From GCA-2701705 sp036163455 (GTDB lineage: Bacteria > Pseudomonadota > Gammaproteobacteria > GCA-002705445 > GCA-002716945): DNA of 64,000 nucleotides. Within the stretch, counting starts at the first letter, position 1, and each line of letters begins with the position of its first letter. Shown here in pieces: positions 29,301 through 37,572 of this stretch. The notes under the pieces are model-generated. The model saw only the letters and a list, made by a program, of their open reading frames with translations. It ran no database searches and had not been told where the DNA came from. The position numbers and the translations under genes are program-made. Location: assembly GCA_036163455.1 (NCBI GenBank), contig JAYZKL010000018.1, forward strand, positions 24,010 through 88,009, written 5' to 3'.

Positions 29301-29353
29301 TCTATTTAATACCAGCTCTTTATAAATTTATAGAAGCTAAAAAAGAATTCTAG
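26309..29353 (+). CDS. RND (HAE1-type) efflux pump, AcrB-like
   Basis: Large inner-membrane proton/substrate antiporter of 1014 residues with the AcrB layout: 12 membrane segments and two large periplasmic loops. The N-terminus ISELSIKRPVLAIVISL is typical. Proton-relay residues are present: the Asp pair 401-402 (GLIVDDSIVVLE) and Lys920 (TKNGILVVEF). The sequence looks closest to the AcrB/MexF group that expels hydrophobic compounds, but the substrate cannot be predicted. Its end overlaps the convergent cytochrome gene by 4 bases. Confidence 0.92.
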   Translation: MHISELSIKRPVLAIVISLFLILIGLASYDKLTIREYPDIDNPVVSVTTIYRGASSEIIERDVTQIIEESISGISDIREISSQSKDETSTIRIEFNLGRDMDDATNDVRDKVARVASKLPENSDQPTVSKSDSDARQAVMWVGFTSDQLDSIELNDYLERNIIDRLSIVSGVASIIVGGERKYAIRIWLDPDKMSARQVTVSDILSSISQENVERPAGKVKSSLREMNVQVDSKLKNLDMFKQLVIKDYGDRKVRLEDISDIEIGAESRRGFLRANNKNAIGLGIVRQTKSNVLQVTNLVKKELEEIQESLPENINMSIGYDQSIFIDESISEVQLALFISMIMVIAVIYFFLFSPVATIIPAITIPVSIISTFSIIHFFGFSLNVLTFLALVLAIGLIVDDSIVVLENIKRRIENGEESYQASVNGAKQITFVVIATTVVLVSVFLPLSFMGGKTGRLFIEFGVVLSFAVIFSSLIALTLTPMLCSKIMKHDRQEKSEPKLLIKFKKFYEESLSFSQNNVKYVYIFSAAVVLISVILFQFISKELAPTEDRGIFIISVQGPEGATLKYTDKIVKEVEKELQTYVDNNEIKTLFSIVAPGFTGQAGASNSAFLFASLQPWDIRDRHQKTIVREIFPKLISMPGARIFTINPPSLGQNPFRSQVQLVISGDNYEDVGQWGNALKNEASILNLRAPNIDYTVNNPRLNLKINREKASELGITAEQLTKTIETLFASNRITTFSDRGLTYNVVLQAKKDFRINKNSFDNVFLKSPKFNKLIPLSNFVSFEETSVSKELKRINRMPSTILSASLIPGYPLGDALDDITSLSEEVLPINARLSYTGASREFFESGNKLELTILFAILVVYLVLAAQFESFRYPLTIMLSVPIAMTAGVYTLFVTGASLNVYSQIGFLMLIGLITKNGILVVEFANKLREDGLNAEDAIYKSSLIRLRPVLMTTISTMFGAIPLVLSSGAGAESRYSMAAVVFGGITLSALITLYLIPALYKFIEAKKEF

Positions 29354-29682
29354 TTTTTAGGTAAAACTTTTAAACCTTTCTGTTCTGAAAAATATTTTGA
29401 TATATCAAGGATATCCTGTTCAGATAGAGTAGCGGCAAAGCCATTCATAATCGCATTGTCTCTTTCGCCATTTTTATATGCATTAAGTGAATGTATAAGA
29501 TAGTTTTGATATTGACCAGCCAATTTAGGGTACATTATATTTTCTGAATTTCCATCAACGCCATGGCATGCTACACAGGCTTGAGCTTTTCTTTTACCAT
29601 TATCATAATCTCCAGCAGCAAAAATAGTAGTGCTAAACATAAAAACTAGAATAAAAAATATTTGTTTGGAAAGTTTGATCAT
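29350..29682 (-). CDS. Monohaem cytochrome c (c4/c553-like)
   Basis: Periplasmic class I cytochrome c of 110 residues. A signal peptide (about residues 1-23) is followed by the haem motif CVACH at residues 36-40. A methionine in the AIMNGFAATL stretch is the probable sixth ligand. PKLAGQYQNYL and the spacing to ILDISKYF resemble one half of a dihaem cytochrome c4. It overlaps the upstream paralogue by 4 bases. It probably passes electrons to a terminal oxidase; the partner is unknown. Confidence 0.88.
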   Translation of the reverse strand: MIKLSKQIFFILVFMFSTTIFAAGDYDNGKRKAQACVACHGVDGNSENIMYPKLAGQYQNYLIHSLNAYKNGERDNAIMNGFAATLSEQDILDISKYFSEQKGLKVLPKN

Positions 29683-29999
29683 TTAATTGACTCAAAAAAT
29701 TTTGCAATTTGATTAATATCTTCATCAGTTAAACCTTTTGCATTAGCATGCATTGTATTGTGTTTTCTTTCCATTTTTTGATAGGCTTTTAAAGCTAATT
29801 TAATATATTCTGAATGTTGACCACCTAATTTTGGCACTTTGTACGTAGGATATACATTGTTATAACCAGGAACAGCATGGCAGCCAAGACAGGTTTCAGA
29901 TTTTTGTTTTCCAGATAATATATCCGTGTCAGCAGAGGCGTTTGCTATTGCAAAAATTGTTAAAAAAGTTAATAGTTTGACTGATTTTATAAATTTCAT
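29679..29999 (-). CDS. Monohaem cytochrome c (c4/c553-like)
   Basis: Paralogue of the next gene, 106 residues, with a signal peptide (residues 1-23) and the haem motif CLGCH at residues 37-41. KLGGQHSEYIKLAL and ITQ-like DINQIAKFF match the second gene closely in position. A methionine near TMHANAKGL may be the axial ligand. The pair looks like the two halves of cytochrome c4 encoded by separate genes; the 4-base overlap would keep their expression equal. Confidence 0.87.
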   Translation of the reverse strand: MKFIKSVKLLTFLTIFAIANASADTDILSGKQKSETCLGCHAVPGYNNVYPTYKVPKLGGQHSEYIKLALKAYQKMERKHNTMHANAKGLTDEDINQIAKFFESIK

Positions 30000-30099
30000 A
30001 TAATAAATTAGTCAGCATTATAGCACTAAATTTATAATAGATAAAACGACAATTTTTTATATAATGATGGCATTTATCAAGCTATAATTGATTTAGGTT
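30000..30099. promoter_or_regulatory. Divergent promoter region cytochrome c / fmdB
   Basis: In this 100-base gap two TATAAT boxes read rightward (30060-30065 and 30083-30088) and one reads leftward (within 30016-30025, as ATTATA on +). No convincing -35 boxes accompany them. The second rightward box lies 12 bases before the fmdB ATG, so its transcript would be nearly leaderless; the first gives a leader of about 25 bases. Confidence 0.3.
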
Positions 30100-30342
30100 A
30101 TGCCGATATATGAATATAAGTGCCAGGTATGTGGTTCTATCTTTGAGATATTTCAGAAAGTATCTGATCAAAAACTAAATAAGACCTTATGTAGAGTTTG
30201 CAATAAGGAAACGATTGTAGATAAAATAGTATCCACATCTGGATTTAGACTGAAGGGTTCTGGTTGGTATGTAACAGATTTCAAAAATAAAGGTAAAAAA
30301 CCAAAAGACCAGGCAAAGGACCAAACAAAAACGCCAAAATAA
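30100..30342 (+). CDS. FmdB-family zinc-ribbon protein
   Basis: Small protein of 80 residues starting MPIYEYKCQVCG, the hallmark of the FmdB/CxxC_CxxC_SSSS family. Two CxxC pairs (Cys8/11 and Cys31/34) form a predicted zinc ribbon, followed by GFRLKGSGWYVTDF and a lysine-rich tail. The biochemical role is unknown; some members were described as regulators of amidase genes. It precedes aspS by 4 bases, a neighbour pair common in proteobacteria. Confidence 0.9.
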   Translation: MPIYEYKCQVCGSIFEIFQKVSDQKLNKTLCRVCNKETIVDKIVSTSGFRLKGSGWYVTDFKNKGKKPKDQAKDQTKTPK

Positions 30343-30346
30343 TTTA

Positions 30347-32113
30347 ATGAAAAAATATTTATGTACTGATATATGTGAGTCTCTCTTAAATAAGGAGATA
30401 ACTGTATATGGTTGGGTTTCTACTAGAAGAGATCATGGTGGTGTAATTTTTTTAGATTTAAGAGATTATTCAGGAATTTTGCAACTTGTTTTTCACCCAG
30501 ACAATAAACCTATTTTTGAAGTTGCTGAGAATATTAGGAGCGAATATGTATTGCAGGTAACAGGAACTGTTTGTAAGAGGCCAGAAGGTACGATTAACAA
30601 TGATTTAAAAACTGGAAAAATTGAAATTGATGTAAAATCTGTTGTAGTCTTAAATAAATCTAAAACCCCACCTATACAGATTAATGATGAAGAGTTAAAT
30701 GAAGAACAGCGATTGCAATTTCGTCACTTAGATATCAGAAGTAATCATATGCAAAATAATTTAAGGTTTAGATCAAAACTTATTGCAATAATCAGAAATT
30801 TTTTTTATGAGAGAGAATTTGTTGACGTTGAAACCCCTGTACTAACAAAAACTACCCCTGAAGGAGCTAGAGATTATTTAGTTCCAAGCAGAATATATGC
30901 TAATAAATTTTTTGCTTTACCTCAGTCACCCCAATTATTTAAACAAACTCTCATGATTGGAGGGCTTGATAAATACTTTCAAATTGCAAAATGTTTTAGA
31001 GACGAAGATCTTAGGGCAGATAGGCAGCCTGAATTTACTCAATTGGATTTAGAAATGTCTTTTGTTGAAGAAAAAGACATTATGAATTTATGCGAAGAAC
31101 TTTTCTCAAAAATTTTCTCTGAACTAATGGACAAGACTCCTCCTATAAATTTTTGTCAAATGCAATATCCTGATTCTTTGAGAGACTATGGATGCGATAA
31201 ACCAGATTTGAGAAACCCATTAATTTTGCGTGAAATTAAAGAGATAGTTAGTGATGTTGAATTTAAAGTATTTTCTGCACATGCCAACAAAAAAGATTCA
31301 AGAATTGTTGCATTAAATGTACCTAATGGCTGTTCACTGAGCAATAAACAGATTGAAGACTATACTAATTTAGTTATGAAATATGGAGCAAAAGGTTTGG
31401 CTTATATCAAATGCAAAGATGTATCTAATATAGATCAAGGATTAGAATCTCCTATTAAGAAGTTCTTAAAAAAAGATGTTTTGTTAAAAATTATTGAGAT
31501 AACCAGTGCGAAGAACAATGATTTGATATTTTTTTCTGCAGACACGAATGTAATTGTCAATGAATCAATGTCTTCTTTAATCAAAACCTTAGGTAGTGAC
31601 TTGAAACTATTAAAGGATACATGGGAGTTTGTATGGATTACAGGCTATCCTTTATTTGAACAAGAAACTAAGACAAATAACTTAACATCTGTTCATCACC
31701 CTTTTACATCACCAGTTAACATTAATGATATTGATAAAAAAGATTTATTATCTATAGAATCAAGAGCATATGACCTTATTTTAAATGGCAACGAAATAGG
31801 AGGTGGATCAATTCGAATACACTCCAAAGACTTACAAATTAAAGTTTTTTCTGCCCTAGGAATTGAAAAAGATGAAATGAATAAAAAGTTTGGTTTTTTC
31901 TTAAATGCATTAGATTACGGTTGCCCACCACATGGCGGAATTGCCTTTGGCATAGATAGAATTATAATGATTCTGCTTAAACTTAATTCGATAAGAGATA
32001 CAATTGCATTTCCAAAAACTCAATCAACATCTTGTATGTTAACAGAAGCCCCATCAGATGTAGATGATAAACAACTTAAAGAACTGTCATTGAAAACAAT
32101 CAAAAATAATTAA
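30347..32113 (+). CDS. aspS: Aspartyl-tRNA synthetase
   Basis: Class II synthetase of 588 residues. It has an N-terminal OB-fold anticodon domain (about 1-105), motif 2 with FRDEDLRADRQPEF near residue 220, a bacterial GAD insertion (about 285-420), and motif 3 GIAFGIDRI near residue 530. The length and the GAD insertion mark the bacterial type. Whether it is discriminating or also charges tRNA-Asn depends on a gatCAB that lies outside this window. Confidence 0.96.
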   Translation: MKKYLCTDICESLLNKEITVYGWVSTRRDHGGVIFLDLRDYSGILQLVFHPDNKPIFEVAENIRSEYVLQVTGTVCKRPEGTINNDLKTGKIEIDVKSVVVLNKSKTPPIQINDEELNEEQRLQFRHLDIRSNHMQNNLRFRSKLIAIIRNFFYEREFVDVETPVLTKTTPEGARDYLVPSRIYANKFFALPQSPQLFKQTLMIGGLDKYFQIAKCFRDEDLRADRQPEFTQLDLEMSFVEEKDIMNLCEELFSKIFSELMDKTPPINFCQMQYPDSLRDYGCDKPDLRNPLILREIKEIVSDVEFKVFSAHANKKDSRIVALNVPNGCSLSNKQIEDYTNLVMKYGAKGLAYIKCKDVSNIDQGLESPIKKFLKKDVLLKIIEITSAKNNDLIFFSADTNVIVNESMSSLIKTLGSDLKLLKDTWEFVWITGYPLFEQETKTNNLTSVHHPFTSPVNINDIDKKDLLSIESRAYDLILNGNEIGGGSIRIHSKDLQIKVFSALGIEKDEMNKKFGFFLNALDYGCPPHGGIAFGIDRIIMILLKLNSIRDTIAFPKTQSTSCMLTEAPSDVDDKQLKELSLKTIKNN

Positions 32114-32150
32114 TTGATTGATTAATAATCATATAAGACAATATAAAGAA

Positions 32151-33134
32151 ATGAATGATTATAAAAATAAACTAAAAAAAATTAGATCTTTGTTAGAACA
32201 GCATAATGCAAAGATAATTGCACATTATTATGTTGACGAATCACTCCAAAGAGTAGCAGAAGATACAGGTGGTTTTGTTAGTGATAGTTTACAAATGGCT
32301 AGATTTGGCGCTGCTCAAAATGAACAAACTCTGATTGTTGCCGGAGTTAGATTCATGGGTGAAACAGCCAAAATACTAAATGCTGAGAAAAGAATACTGA
32401 TGTTAGATATGGATGCTACTTGTTCCCTTGATACGAGTTGTCCTTATGAAAACTTTAGTAATTTTTGCAAACAATACCCTAATCGTGAAAAAGTAGTTTA
32501 TGCCAATACGAGCGCACAAGTTAAAGCGATGTCAGATTGGGTAGTAACATCAAGTATAGCAGTACCCTTGGTTGAATATTTGACATCCCTTGGAAAAAAA
32601 ATAATTTGGGCCCCTGATAAGTTCTTAGGTGAATATATTATAGATAGAACTGGAGCTGATATGATACTTTGGGATGGATCCTGTGTTGTGCATGAAGAAT
32701 ATAAAACTAAGTCACTTATAAAACTTAAAAATAAATATCCAGACTCAGACATTTTAGTTCACCCTGAGTCTCCTAGAAGCATCATTCAACTAGCTGATGT
32801 TGTTGGTTCCACTACAAAACTTATTAAGGCTTCACAAGAAAGCAAAAGAAAGTATATTATTGTTGCAACTGAAAAGGGGATACTATATCAAATGAAAAAA
32901 TTATCACCTAATAAAATATTTTTTGAAGCTCCTACAGAAGGGGATGGAGCAACTTGCAAGAGTTGTGGCAGGTGTCCATGGATGAATATGAATACATTAG
33001 ATAAGCTTATGAATATATTTGAAAATGATGCTAACGAAATAAAATTAGATTTAGAAACCATAAATAAAGCAAAATTACCAATTGAAAGAATGGTTAATTT
33101 TAATGAAAAGCAAACTATAAATTTGGCATCGTGA
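32151..33134 (+). CDS. nadA: Quinolinate synthase NadA
   Basis: [4Fe-4S] enzyme that condenses iminoaspartate with dihydroxyacetone phosphate to quinolinate for NAD+ synthesis. The likely cluster ligands are the cysteines of DTSCPY, DGSCVVHEEY and GRCPWM. I start at ATG 32151 (327 residues), which leaves MNDYKNKLKKIRSLL before the conserved AHYY; an in-frame TTG at 32118 would add 11 residues and cannot be excluded. nadB and nadC are not in this window. Confidence 0.93.
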   Translation: MNDYKNKLKKIRSLLEQHNAKIIAHYYVDESLQRVAEDTGGFVSDSLQMARFGAAQNEQTLIVAGVRFMGETAKILNAEKRILMLDMDATCSLDTSCPYENFSNFCKQYPNREKVVYANTSAQVKAMSDWVVTSSIAVPLVEYLTSLGKKIIWAPDKFLGEYIIDRTGADMILWDGSCVVHEEYKTKSLIKLKNKYPDSDILVHPESPRSIIQLADVVGSTTKLIKASQESKRKYIIVATEKGILYQMKKLSPNKIFFEAPTEGDGATCKSCGRCPWMNMNTLDKLMNIFENDANEIKLDLETINKAKLPIERMVNFNEKQTINLAS

Positions 33135-33140
33135 TAAGAT

Positions 33141-33854
33141 ATGGCCGGGCATAGTAAATGGGCAAATATACAGCATAGAAAAAAAGCTCAGGATAATAAA
33201 AGAGGAAAGGTTTTTACTAAAGTTATTAGAGAAATAACTGTTGCAGCAAGACTTGGTGGGCCAGATATATCAAGTAATTCAAGACTCAGACTTGCTATTA
33301 GTAAAGCTAATTCTAGCAATGTACCAAAAGATACAGTTGAAAGAGCTATCAAAAAAGCGATCGGAAACAAAGAAGAGAATATTGAAGAAGTCGTTTATGA
33401 AGGGTATGGTCCTAATGGTATTGCAGTAATTATGGAATGTCTTACTGATAATAAAAATAGAACAGTTTCCGAACTTAGACATGTTTTATCTAAGTATGGT
33501 GGAAGCTTAGGAACTAATGGTTCTGTTGCTCATTTATTCAAGAAAGTTGGGATTATAAAAGTTTTAGATATGACAGAAGAGGAATTAACCTCCCATATGG
33601 AAAGTATAGATTTGATAGATTTTGAAATAATAGAGGGTGGATGTATTTTATTTACAAATCCAAGTCAATTATTTGAAGTAAAAAAATATTTAGAAGATAA
33701 ATCAATTAAAGTAGAAAGTGAAGAGATTACAATGGACCCAATTACTCTAATAAACATAGATAATGATCAACAAACAAAAATTAATAACCTATCTGATAAA
33801 CTTGAAGAAATTGATGATGTACAAAATATTTATATGAATGTAAATCTTAGCTAG
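33141..33854 (+). CDS. yebC: YebC/PmpR-family protein
   Basis: 237-residue protein with the unmistakable N-terminus MAGHSKWANIQHRKKAQD. Family members have been described as DNA-binding regulators and, more recently, as factors that relieve ribosome stalling at proline runs; sequence alone does not separate these. The conserved segment around YEGYGPNGIAVIME is present. It sits just upstream of ruvC, the order usual in gammaproteobacteria. Confidence 0.95.
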   Translation: MAGHSKWANIQHRKKAQDNKRGKVFTKVIREITVAARLGGPDISSNSRLRLAISKANSSNVPKDTVERAIKKAIGNKEENIEEVVYEGYGPNGIAVIMECLTDNKNRTVSELRHVLSKYGGSLGTNGSVAHLFKKVGIIKVLDMTEEELTSHMESIDLIDFEIIEGGCILFTNPSQLFEVKKYLEDKSIKVESEEITMDPITLINIDNDQQTKINNLSDKLEEIDDVQNIYMNVNLS

Positions 33855-33857
33855 AAT

Positions 33858-34355
33858 ATGACAAGAATACTCGGAATTGACCCAGGAACAAATATAACAG
33901 GATTAGGCATAGTTGATATAAGTGGATCAGATGTAAAATATATACATCATCAGACTTTAAAAACAGGAATTAAAAACAAATATTCTGTAAAATTAGCAAC
34001 GATACATAAAGCTGTAAATCAAATAATTTTGGACTATAAACCTGAAGAAATAGCAATAGAATCAGTCTTTTTTAGTGTTAATGCAGCTACCGCCATAAAA
34101 CTTGGACAGGCAAGAGGGGCAGCGCTCTCAGCATGTAGTATAAATAATTGTAATATTTTTGAATATAGTCCACGTAGAGTTAAATTAGTAATTTCAGGAC
34201 ATGGAGCATCTGATAAGGAGCAACTACAAAAGCAGGTAAAAAAGATTTTAAACATACGCAGAAAGCTTGATGTTGATGCATCTGATGCACTTGCTGTAGC
34301 TATCTGTCATGGAATTGTTTCAAATGAAAACCCTGAAAACCTAAAAATTTTATAA
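33858..34355 (+). CDS. ruvC: Holliday junction resolvase RuvC
   Basis: Endonuclease that resolves Holliday junctions together with RuvAB. Catalytic acids are visible: Asp8 in GIDPGTN, Glu in IAIESVFF near residue 68, and the aspartates of DVDASDALAVA near the C-terminus. At 165 residues it matches the family. It starts 3 bases after yebC. ruvA and ruvB, often next, are not here; queE follows 2 bases later. Confidence 0.95.
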   Translation: MTRILGIDPGTNITGLGIVDISGSDVKYIHHQTLKTGIKNKYSVKLATIHKAVNQIILDYKPEEIAIESVFFSVNAATAIKLGQARGAALSACSINNCNIFEYSPRRVKLVISGHGASDKEQLQKQVKKILNIRRKLDVDASDALAVAICHGIVSNENPENLKIL

Positions 34356-34357
34356 TT

Positions 34358-34999
34358 ATGAGTAGTCTTATCATTAATGAAATATTTTATTCAATACAGG
34401 GTGAGAGTTTAAATACTGGTCAGCCAACAATTTTTGTAAGATTAACAGGGTGTCCTTTAAGATGTTTATATTGTGATACAGACTACGCCTTTAATGAAGG
34501 AAATCAAATGTCTTTTAAAGAAATACTAACAAGAATAAATACTTATAAATGTAATAAAATCATGATAACAGGAGGAGAGCCGTTATCGCAAAAAAATATC
34601 CTTAGTTTAATGAAAATGCTTTCTGACAACGGATTCTCTGTTTCAATTGAAACTAGCAATGCTATAAATATTAGCCAGATTGATAAAAGGGTTACAATAA
34701 TTTTAGATGTAAAAACCCCAGGATCTGGAGAAGAAAAAAGAAATCTTTCAAATAATTATGAGTATTTAAAAAGTAGTGACCAAATCAAATTTGTTATATG
34801 TAATCAAAAAGATTATGAATGGTCAAAAGAATATATTGCCAACTATAAGTTATTTGATAAATGTGAAGTATTGATGTCTCCATGTTATGAAACAATGAAT
34901 GTAAAGCAGTTAGCTGAAAATATTTTAAAAGACTCATTACCAGCACGCCTTCAAATACAATTACATAAATTTATTTGGGGTGAACAGCGTGGCAAATAA
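34358..34999 (+). CDS. queE: 7-carboxy-7-deazaguanine synthase QueE
   Basis: Radical-SAM enzyme that contracts the ring of carboxytetrahydropterin to 7-carboxy-7-deazaguanine in queuosine synthesis. The cluster motif is CPLRCLYC (Cys32, 36, 39), the C-x3-C-x2-C form. IMITGGEPL is the GGE-type SAM motif. Length 213 residues. It overlaps queC, the next enzyme in the pathway, by 11 bases. Confidence 0.94.
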   Translation: MSSLIINEIFYSIQGESLNTGQPTIFVRLTGCPLRCLYCDTDYAFNEGNQMSFKEILTRINTYKCNKIMITGGEPLSQKNILSLMKMLSDNGFSVSIETSNAINISQIDKRVTIILDVKTPGSGEEKRNLSNNYEYLKSSDQIKFVICNQKDYEWSKEYIANYKLFDKCEVLMSPCYETMNVKQLAENILKDSLPARLQIQLHKFIWGEQRGK

Positions 35000-35681
35000 A
35001 AAAAAAGCAATTGTACTATTTTCAGGTGGAATAGATTCGGCCACCTCATTATTAATCGCTAAATCCCAAAATTTTGAATGCACTGCTTTAACATTAAATT
35101 ATTCTCAAAGACACTCCTATGAGATAACTGCTAGCAAAAATTTTTTACGTGATTATAAAGATATAAAACATATAGTATTTGATATAGATTTATCCAAGAT
35201 AGGTGGTTCAGCTTTGACAGATAGTGACATAGAGGTACCTCATGCACCAACTGAAGGTATACCTATAACATATGTTCCTGCAAGGAATACTATTTTCCTC
35301 TCCATAGCTTCATCTTTTGCAGAAAGATATGAGATAGATGATATATTTTTAGGAGTTAATGAAATAGATTATTCAGGCTATCCTGATTGTAGACCTGAGT
35401 TTATTAAAGCATTTGAAAAAATGATAAATCTAGCCACTAAAAGAAGTGTAGAAGGAATCAAATTAAATATACACACGCCATTAATTAATATGTCTAAGTC
35501 AGAAATTATAAAGAAAGGAGTAGAGTTGGATATTGATTATTCAAAAACTCTATCATGTTATTCACCCGATGATACAGGTCAAGCTTGTGGTCATTGTGAT
35601 TCATGTAGATTTAGGAAACAGGGGTTTTTGGATGCAGGAATTATTGATCCAACTCGATACAAAAAAATTGAAAAAGAGTAA
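34989..35681 (+). CDS. queC: 7-cyano-7-deazaguanine synthase QueC
   Basis: Converts 7-carboxy-7-deazaguanine to preQ0 with ATP and ammonia. The P-loop motif FSGGIDSAT is near the N-terminus. A C-terminal zinc site is formed by CYSPDDTGQACGHCDSC. I chose GTG at 34989 because GGGGTGA sits five bases upstream as a ribosome-binding site; another GTG at 34980 would add three residues. The protein is 230 residues with this start. Overlap with queE suggests coupled expression. Confidence 0.92.
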   Translation: MANKKKAIVLFSGGIDSATSLLIAKSQNFECTALTLNYSQRHSYEITASKNFLRDYKDIKHIVFDIDLSKIGGSALTDSDIEVPHAPTEGIPITYVPARNTIFLSIASSFAERYEIDDIFLGVNEIDYSGYPDCRPEFIKAFEKMINLATKRSVEGIKLNIHTPLINMSKSEIIKKGVELDIDYSKTLSCYSPDDTGQACGHCDSCRFRKQGFLDAGIIDPTRYKKIEKE

Positions 35682-35716
35682 AGTTTATATTAACGTATGC
35701 TAATATAATTCAAAAA

Positions 35717-36916
35717 ATGGATATTACACTTAAACTATTATCATATACAGCAATTCTTGGCTTTATTCTTGGATACATAGTCAATAAAACAAACTTCTGT
35801 ACTATGGGTGCAGTTTCAGATTGGGTTAACATTGGTGATTTAAATAGGTTTAAAGCCTGGATGTTAGCCACATCAATTGCTGTATTAGGTGTATCTATAC
35901 TAGAATTTATTGAGATTATAAACCTTGACTCTAGCAGACCTCCATACAGAAGTTCTGTTTTCTTTTGGCCCAGATACTTAGTTGGTGGTTTGATGTTTGG
36001 AATTGGCATGACATTGACTAGTGGTTGTGGAAATAAAACTCTTATAAGACTTGGGGGTGGAAATTTAAAATCTTTCATTGTGATTTTAATTGCTGGCTCA
36101 ATGGCTTATTTAATGACTAGAACAGGTTTTTATGGGTTAGTTTTTCATAGTTGGATGAGTCCAATTAGCCCCGACCTTGCAAAAGTTGGAATTGATAATC
36201 AATCTATTTCGACTATTCTTTCTAGTTTTTTCTTATCTGAAAATTTAGAAACTTTTAGATTTGCTCTAGGAATTATAATTTCTTTAGCAATTTTTTTATT
36301 TGTGATTAAAGCTGGAGATTTCTTTAATAATAAAAATAATTTTTTAGCCGGCCTTACTGTTGGAACAATTGTAGTTATATCATGGTTTTTAACTGGCGGA
36401 CAATTAGGTAAGGAATGGATAGAATCAGTTGAATTTATGGATAACCCTCTACCAGGCGTCGGAGTACAATCTCTTACATTTATCAATCCAATGGGCGAAA
36501 CACTTATTTTTGCTAGTAATGCTGCTGACTTATATTATTTAACATTTGGTGTTACAACATTACTTGCTGTGATTGCTGGTTCCTTTGCATATGCTATCAC
36601 TTCGAATAACTTTCGGTTTGAATGGTTTGTGTCATTACAAGATTTTAAAAGACATGTTTTTGGTAGTATATTGATTGGCATTGGCGGTGTTTTATCGCTT
36701 GGATGTACAATAGGGCAAGGTGTTACAGGAGTTTCTACTTTAGCGTTAGGATCCTTTCTTGCACTAGCCTCCATAATATTGGGTGCAGCAATTACTATGA
36801 AAATAGAATATTATAGTACAGTGTATGAAAACAATACGTTTTTAGATCATTTAAAATCAAGCTTAGCTGATTTGAAAATAATACCTAATAAATATAGGAC
36901 TCTTGAAAAAATTTGA
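35717..36916 (+). CDS. YeeE/YedE-family sulfur-compound transporter
   Basis: Polytopic membrane protein of 399 residues with about ten membrane segments. It belongs to the YeeE/YedE family, which includes the thiosulfate channel TsuA. The conserved cysteine motifs are visible: FCTMGAVSDW, LTSGCGNKTLIRLGGGN and LGCTIGQGVTG, as expected for relaying thiosulfate by transient thiol contacts. Nearby sox genes and tusA support a role in thiosulfate or sulfur uptake; the exact substrate is inferred. The stop ends one base before tRNA-Lys. Confidence 0.87.
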   Translation: MDITLKLLSYTAILGFILGYIVNKTNFCTMGAVSDWVNIGDLNRFKAWMLATSIAVLGVSILEFIEIINLDSSRPPYRSSVFFWPRYLVGGLMFGIGMTLTSGCGNKTLIRLGGGNLKSFIVILIAGSMAYLMTRTGFYGLVFHSWMSPISPDLAKVGIDNQSISTILSSFFLSENLETFRFALGIIISLAIFLFVIKAGDFFNNKNNFLAGLTVGTIVVISWFLTGGQLGKEWIESVEFMDNPLPGVGVQSLTFINPMGETLIFASNAADLYYLTFGVTTLLAVIAGSFAYAITSNNFRFEWFVSLQDFKRHVFGSILIGIGGVLSLGCTIGQGVTGVSTLALGSFLALASIILGAAITMKIEYYSTVYENNTFLDHLKSSLADLKIIPNKYRTLEKI

Positions 36917-36917
36917 T

Positions 36918-36990
36918 GGGGCGTTAGCTCAGTTGGTAGAGCAGTGGCCTTTTAAGCCATTTGTCACAGGTTCGAATCCTGTACGCCCTA
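36918..36990 (+). tRNA. tRNA-Lys (anticodon UUU)
   Basis: The 73 bases fold as a full cloverleaf: acceptor GGGGCGT/ACGCCCT (first pair G-U), D-arm GCTC...GAGC, anticodon loop CTTTTAA, and T-arm with GGTTCGAATCC. The discriminator is A at 36990 and CCA is not encoded. It starts one base after the stop codon of the YeeE/YedE gene, so it is probably cut out of a shared transcript. Confidence 0.97.
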
Positions 36991-37016
36991 TAATTTAGTA
37001 TGTCTATCTTATGATT

Positions 37017-37535
37017 TTATTGTATTTCAAAAGGTTCTTCGGATTGTAGATCATCACTACTATTTATATTTAAGCTTCTGTTTATAGTTGTAGTAGTTTT
37101 CGGTCCAATTGTTATTTCTGATGCTGAATTATCAAACATTCTTTCAGATACTTTAATAGTGGCAAAACGTTCTTCTTTATCAAAATTAATCAATATAAAG
37201 TCACTTCTAACTATGGCTATTTCAGTCCATCCATCCGCAGTCATTGCCCTACGATAAAAGCCTACGACTTCTTCTATTTCCATATCATGCAATAAATACA
37301 AAACACCAGAAAAACGTTCACCTTCTCCAAAGATTATTGTTTTTGCTCTTAAGTATTTAGAATTGTCAGGAAGAGGTATAGATATTTGCAATCTTTGATC
37401 TACACTAATTTCTTTAACTTCAGATGCATCCTCATTTTCAGACGAAAGCATTGAATCAAGTGTGGTGCATGAAGATAGTAGTAAACTCACAGCTACTGTA
37501 AGTAGAGCAATTCTCCGGTTGAAGATATTTACCAT
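37017..37535 (-). CDS. Unrecognised lipoprotein downstream of soxA
   Basis: 172 residues from ATG 37535. A longer in-frame start at 37610 would overlap soxA, and the shorter one gives a clean signal peptide. The signal ends in LLLSSC, so Cys23 is probably lipid-modified. The mature part has an acidic linker and then a compact region with VVGFYRRAMTADGWTE and ILINFDKEERFATIKV, a pattern seen in several uncharacterised proteobacterial lipoproteins. It is the last gene of the soxXYZA group, 37 bases after soxA. I do not recognise a function; a role around sulfur oxidation is only guilt by association. Confidence 0.75.
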   Translation of the reverse strand: MVNIFNRRIALLTVAVSLLLSSCTTLDSMLSSENEDASEVKEISVDQRLQISIPLPDNSKYLRAKTIIFGEGERFSGVLYLLHDMEIEEVVGFYRRAMTADGWTEIAIVRSDFILINFDKEERFATIKVSERMFDNSASEITIGPKTTTTINRSLNINSSDDLQSEEPFEIQ

Positions 37536-37572
37536 AAGATTAGTATAACCATTTTCTTTATGATTAGCACAT

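Noticed and set aside
35710..36078. 122-codon open frame on the minus strand over the YeeE/YedE gene
   Set aside because: Shadow frame; the plus-strand gene carries the conserved cysteine motifs.
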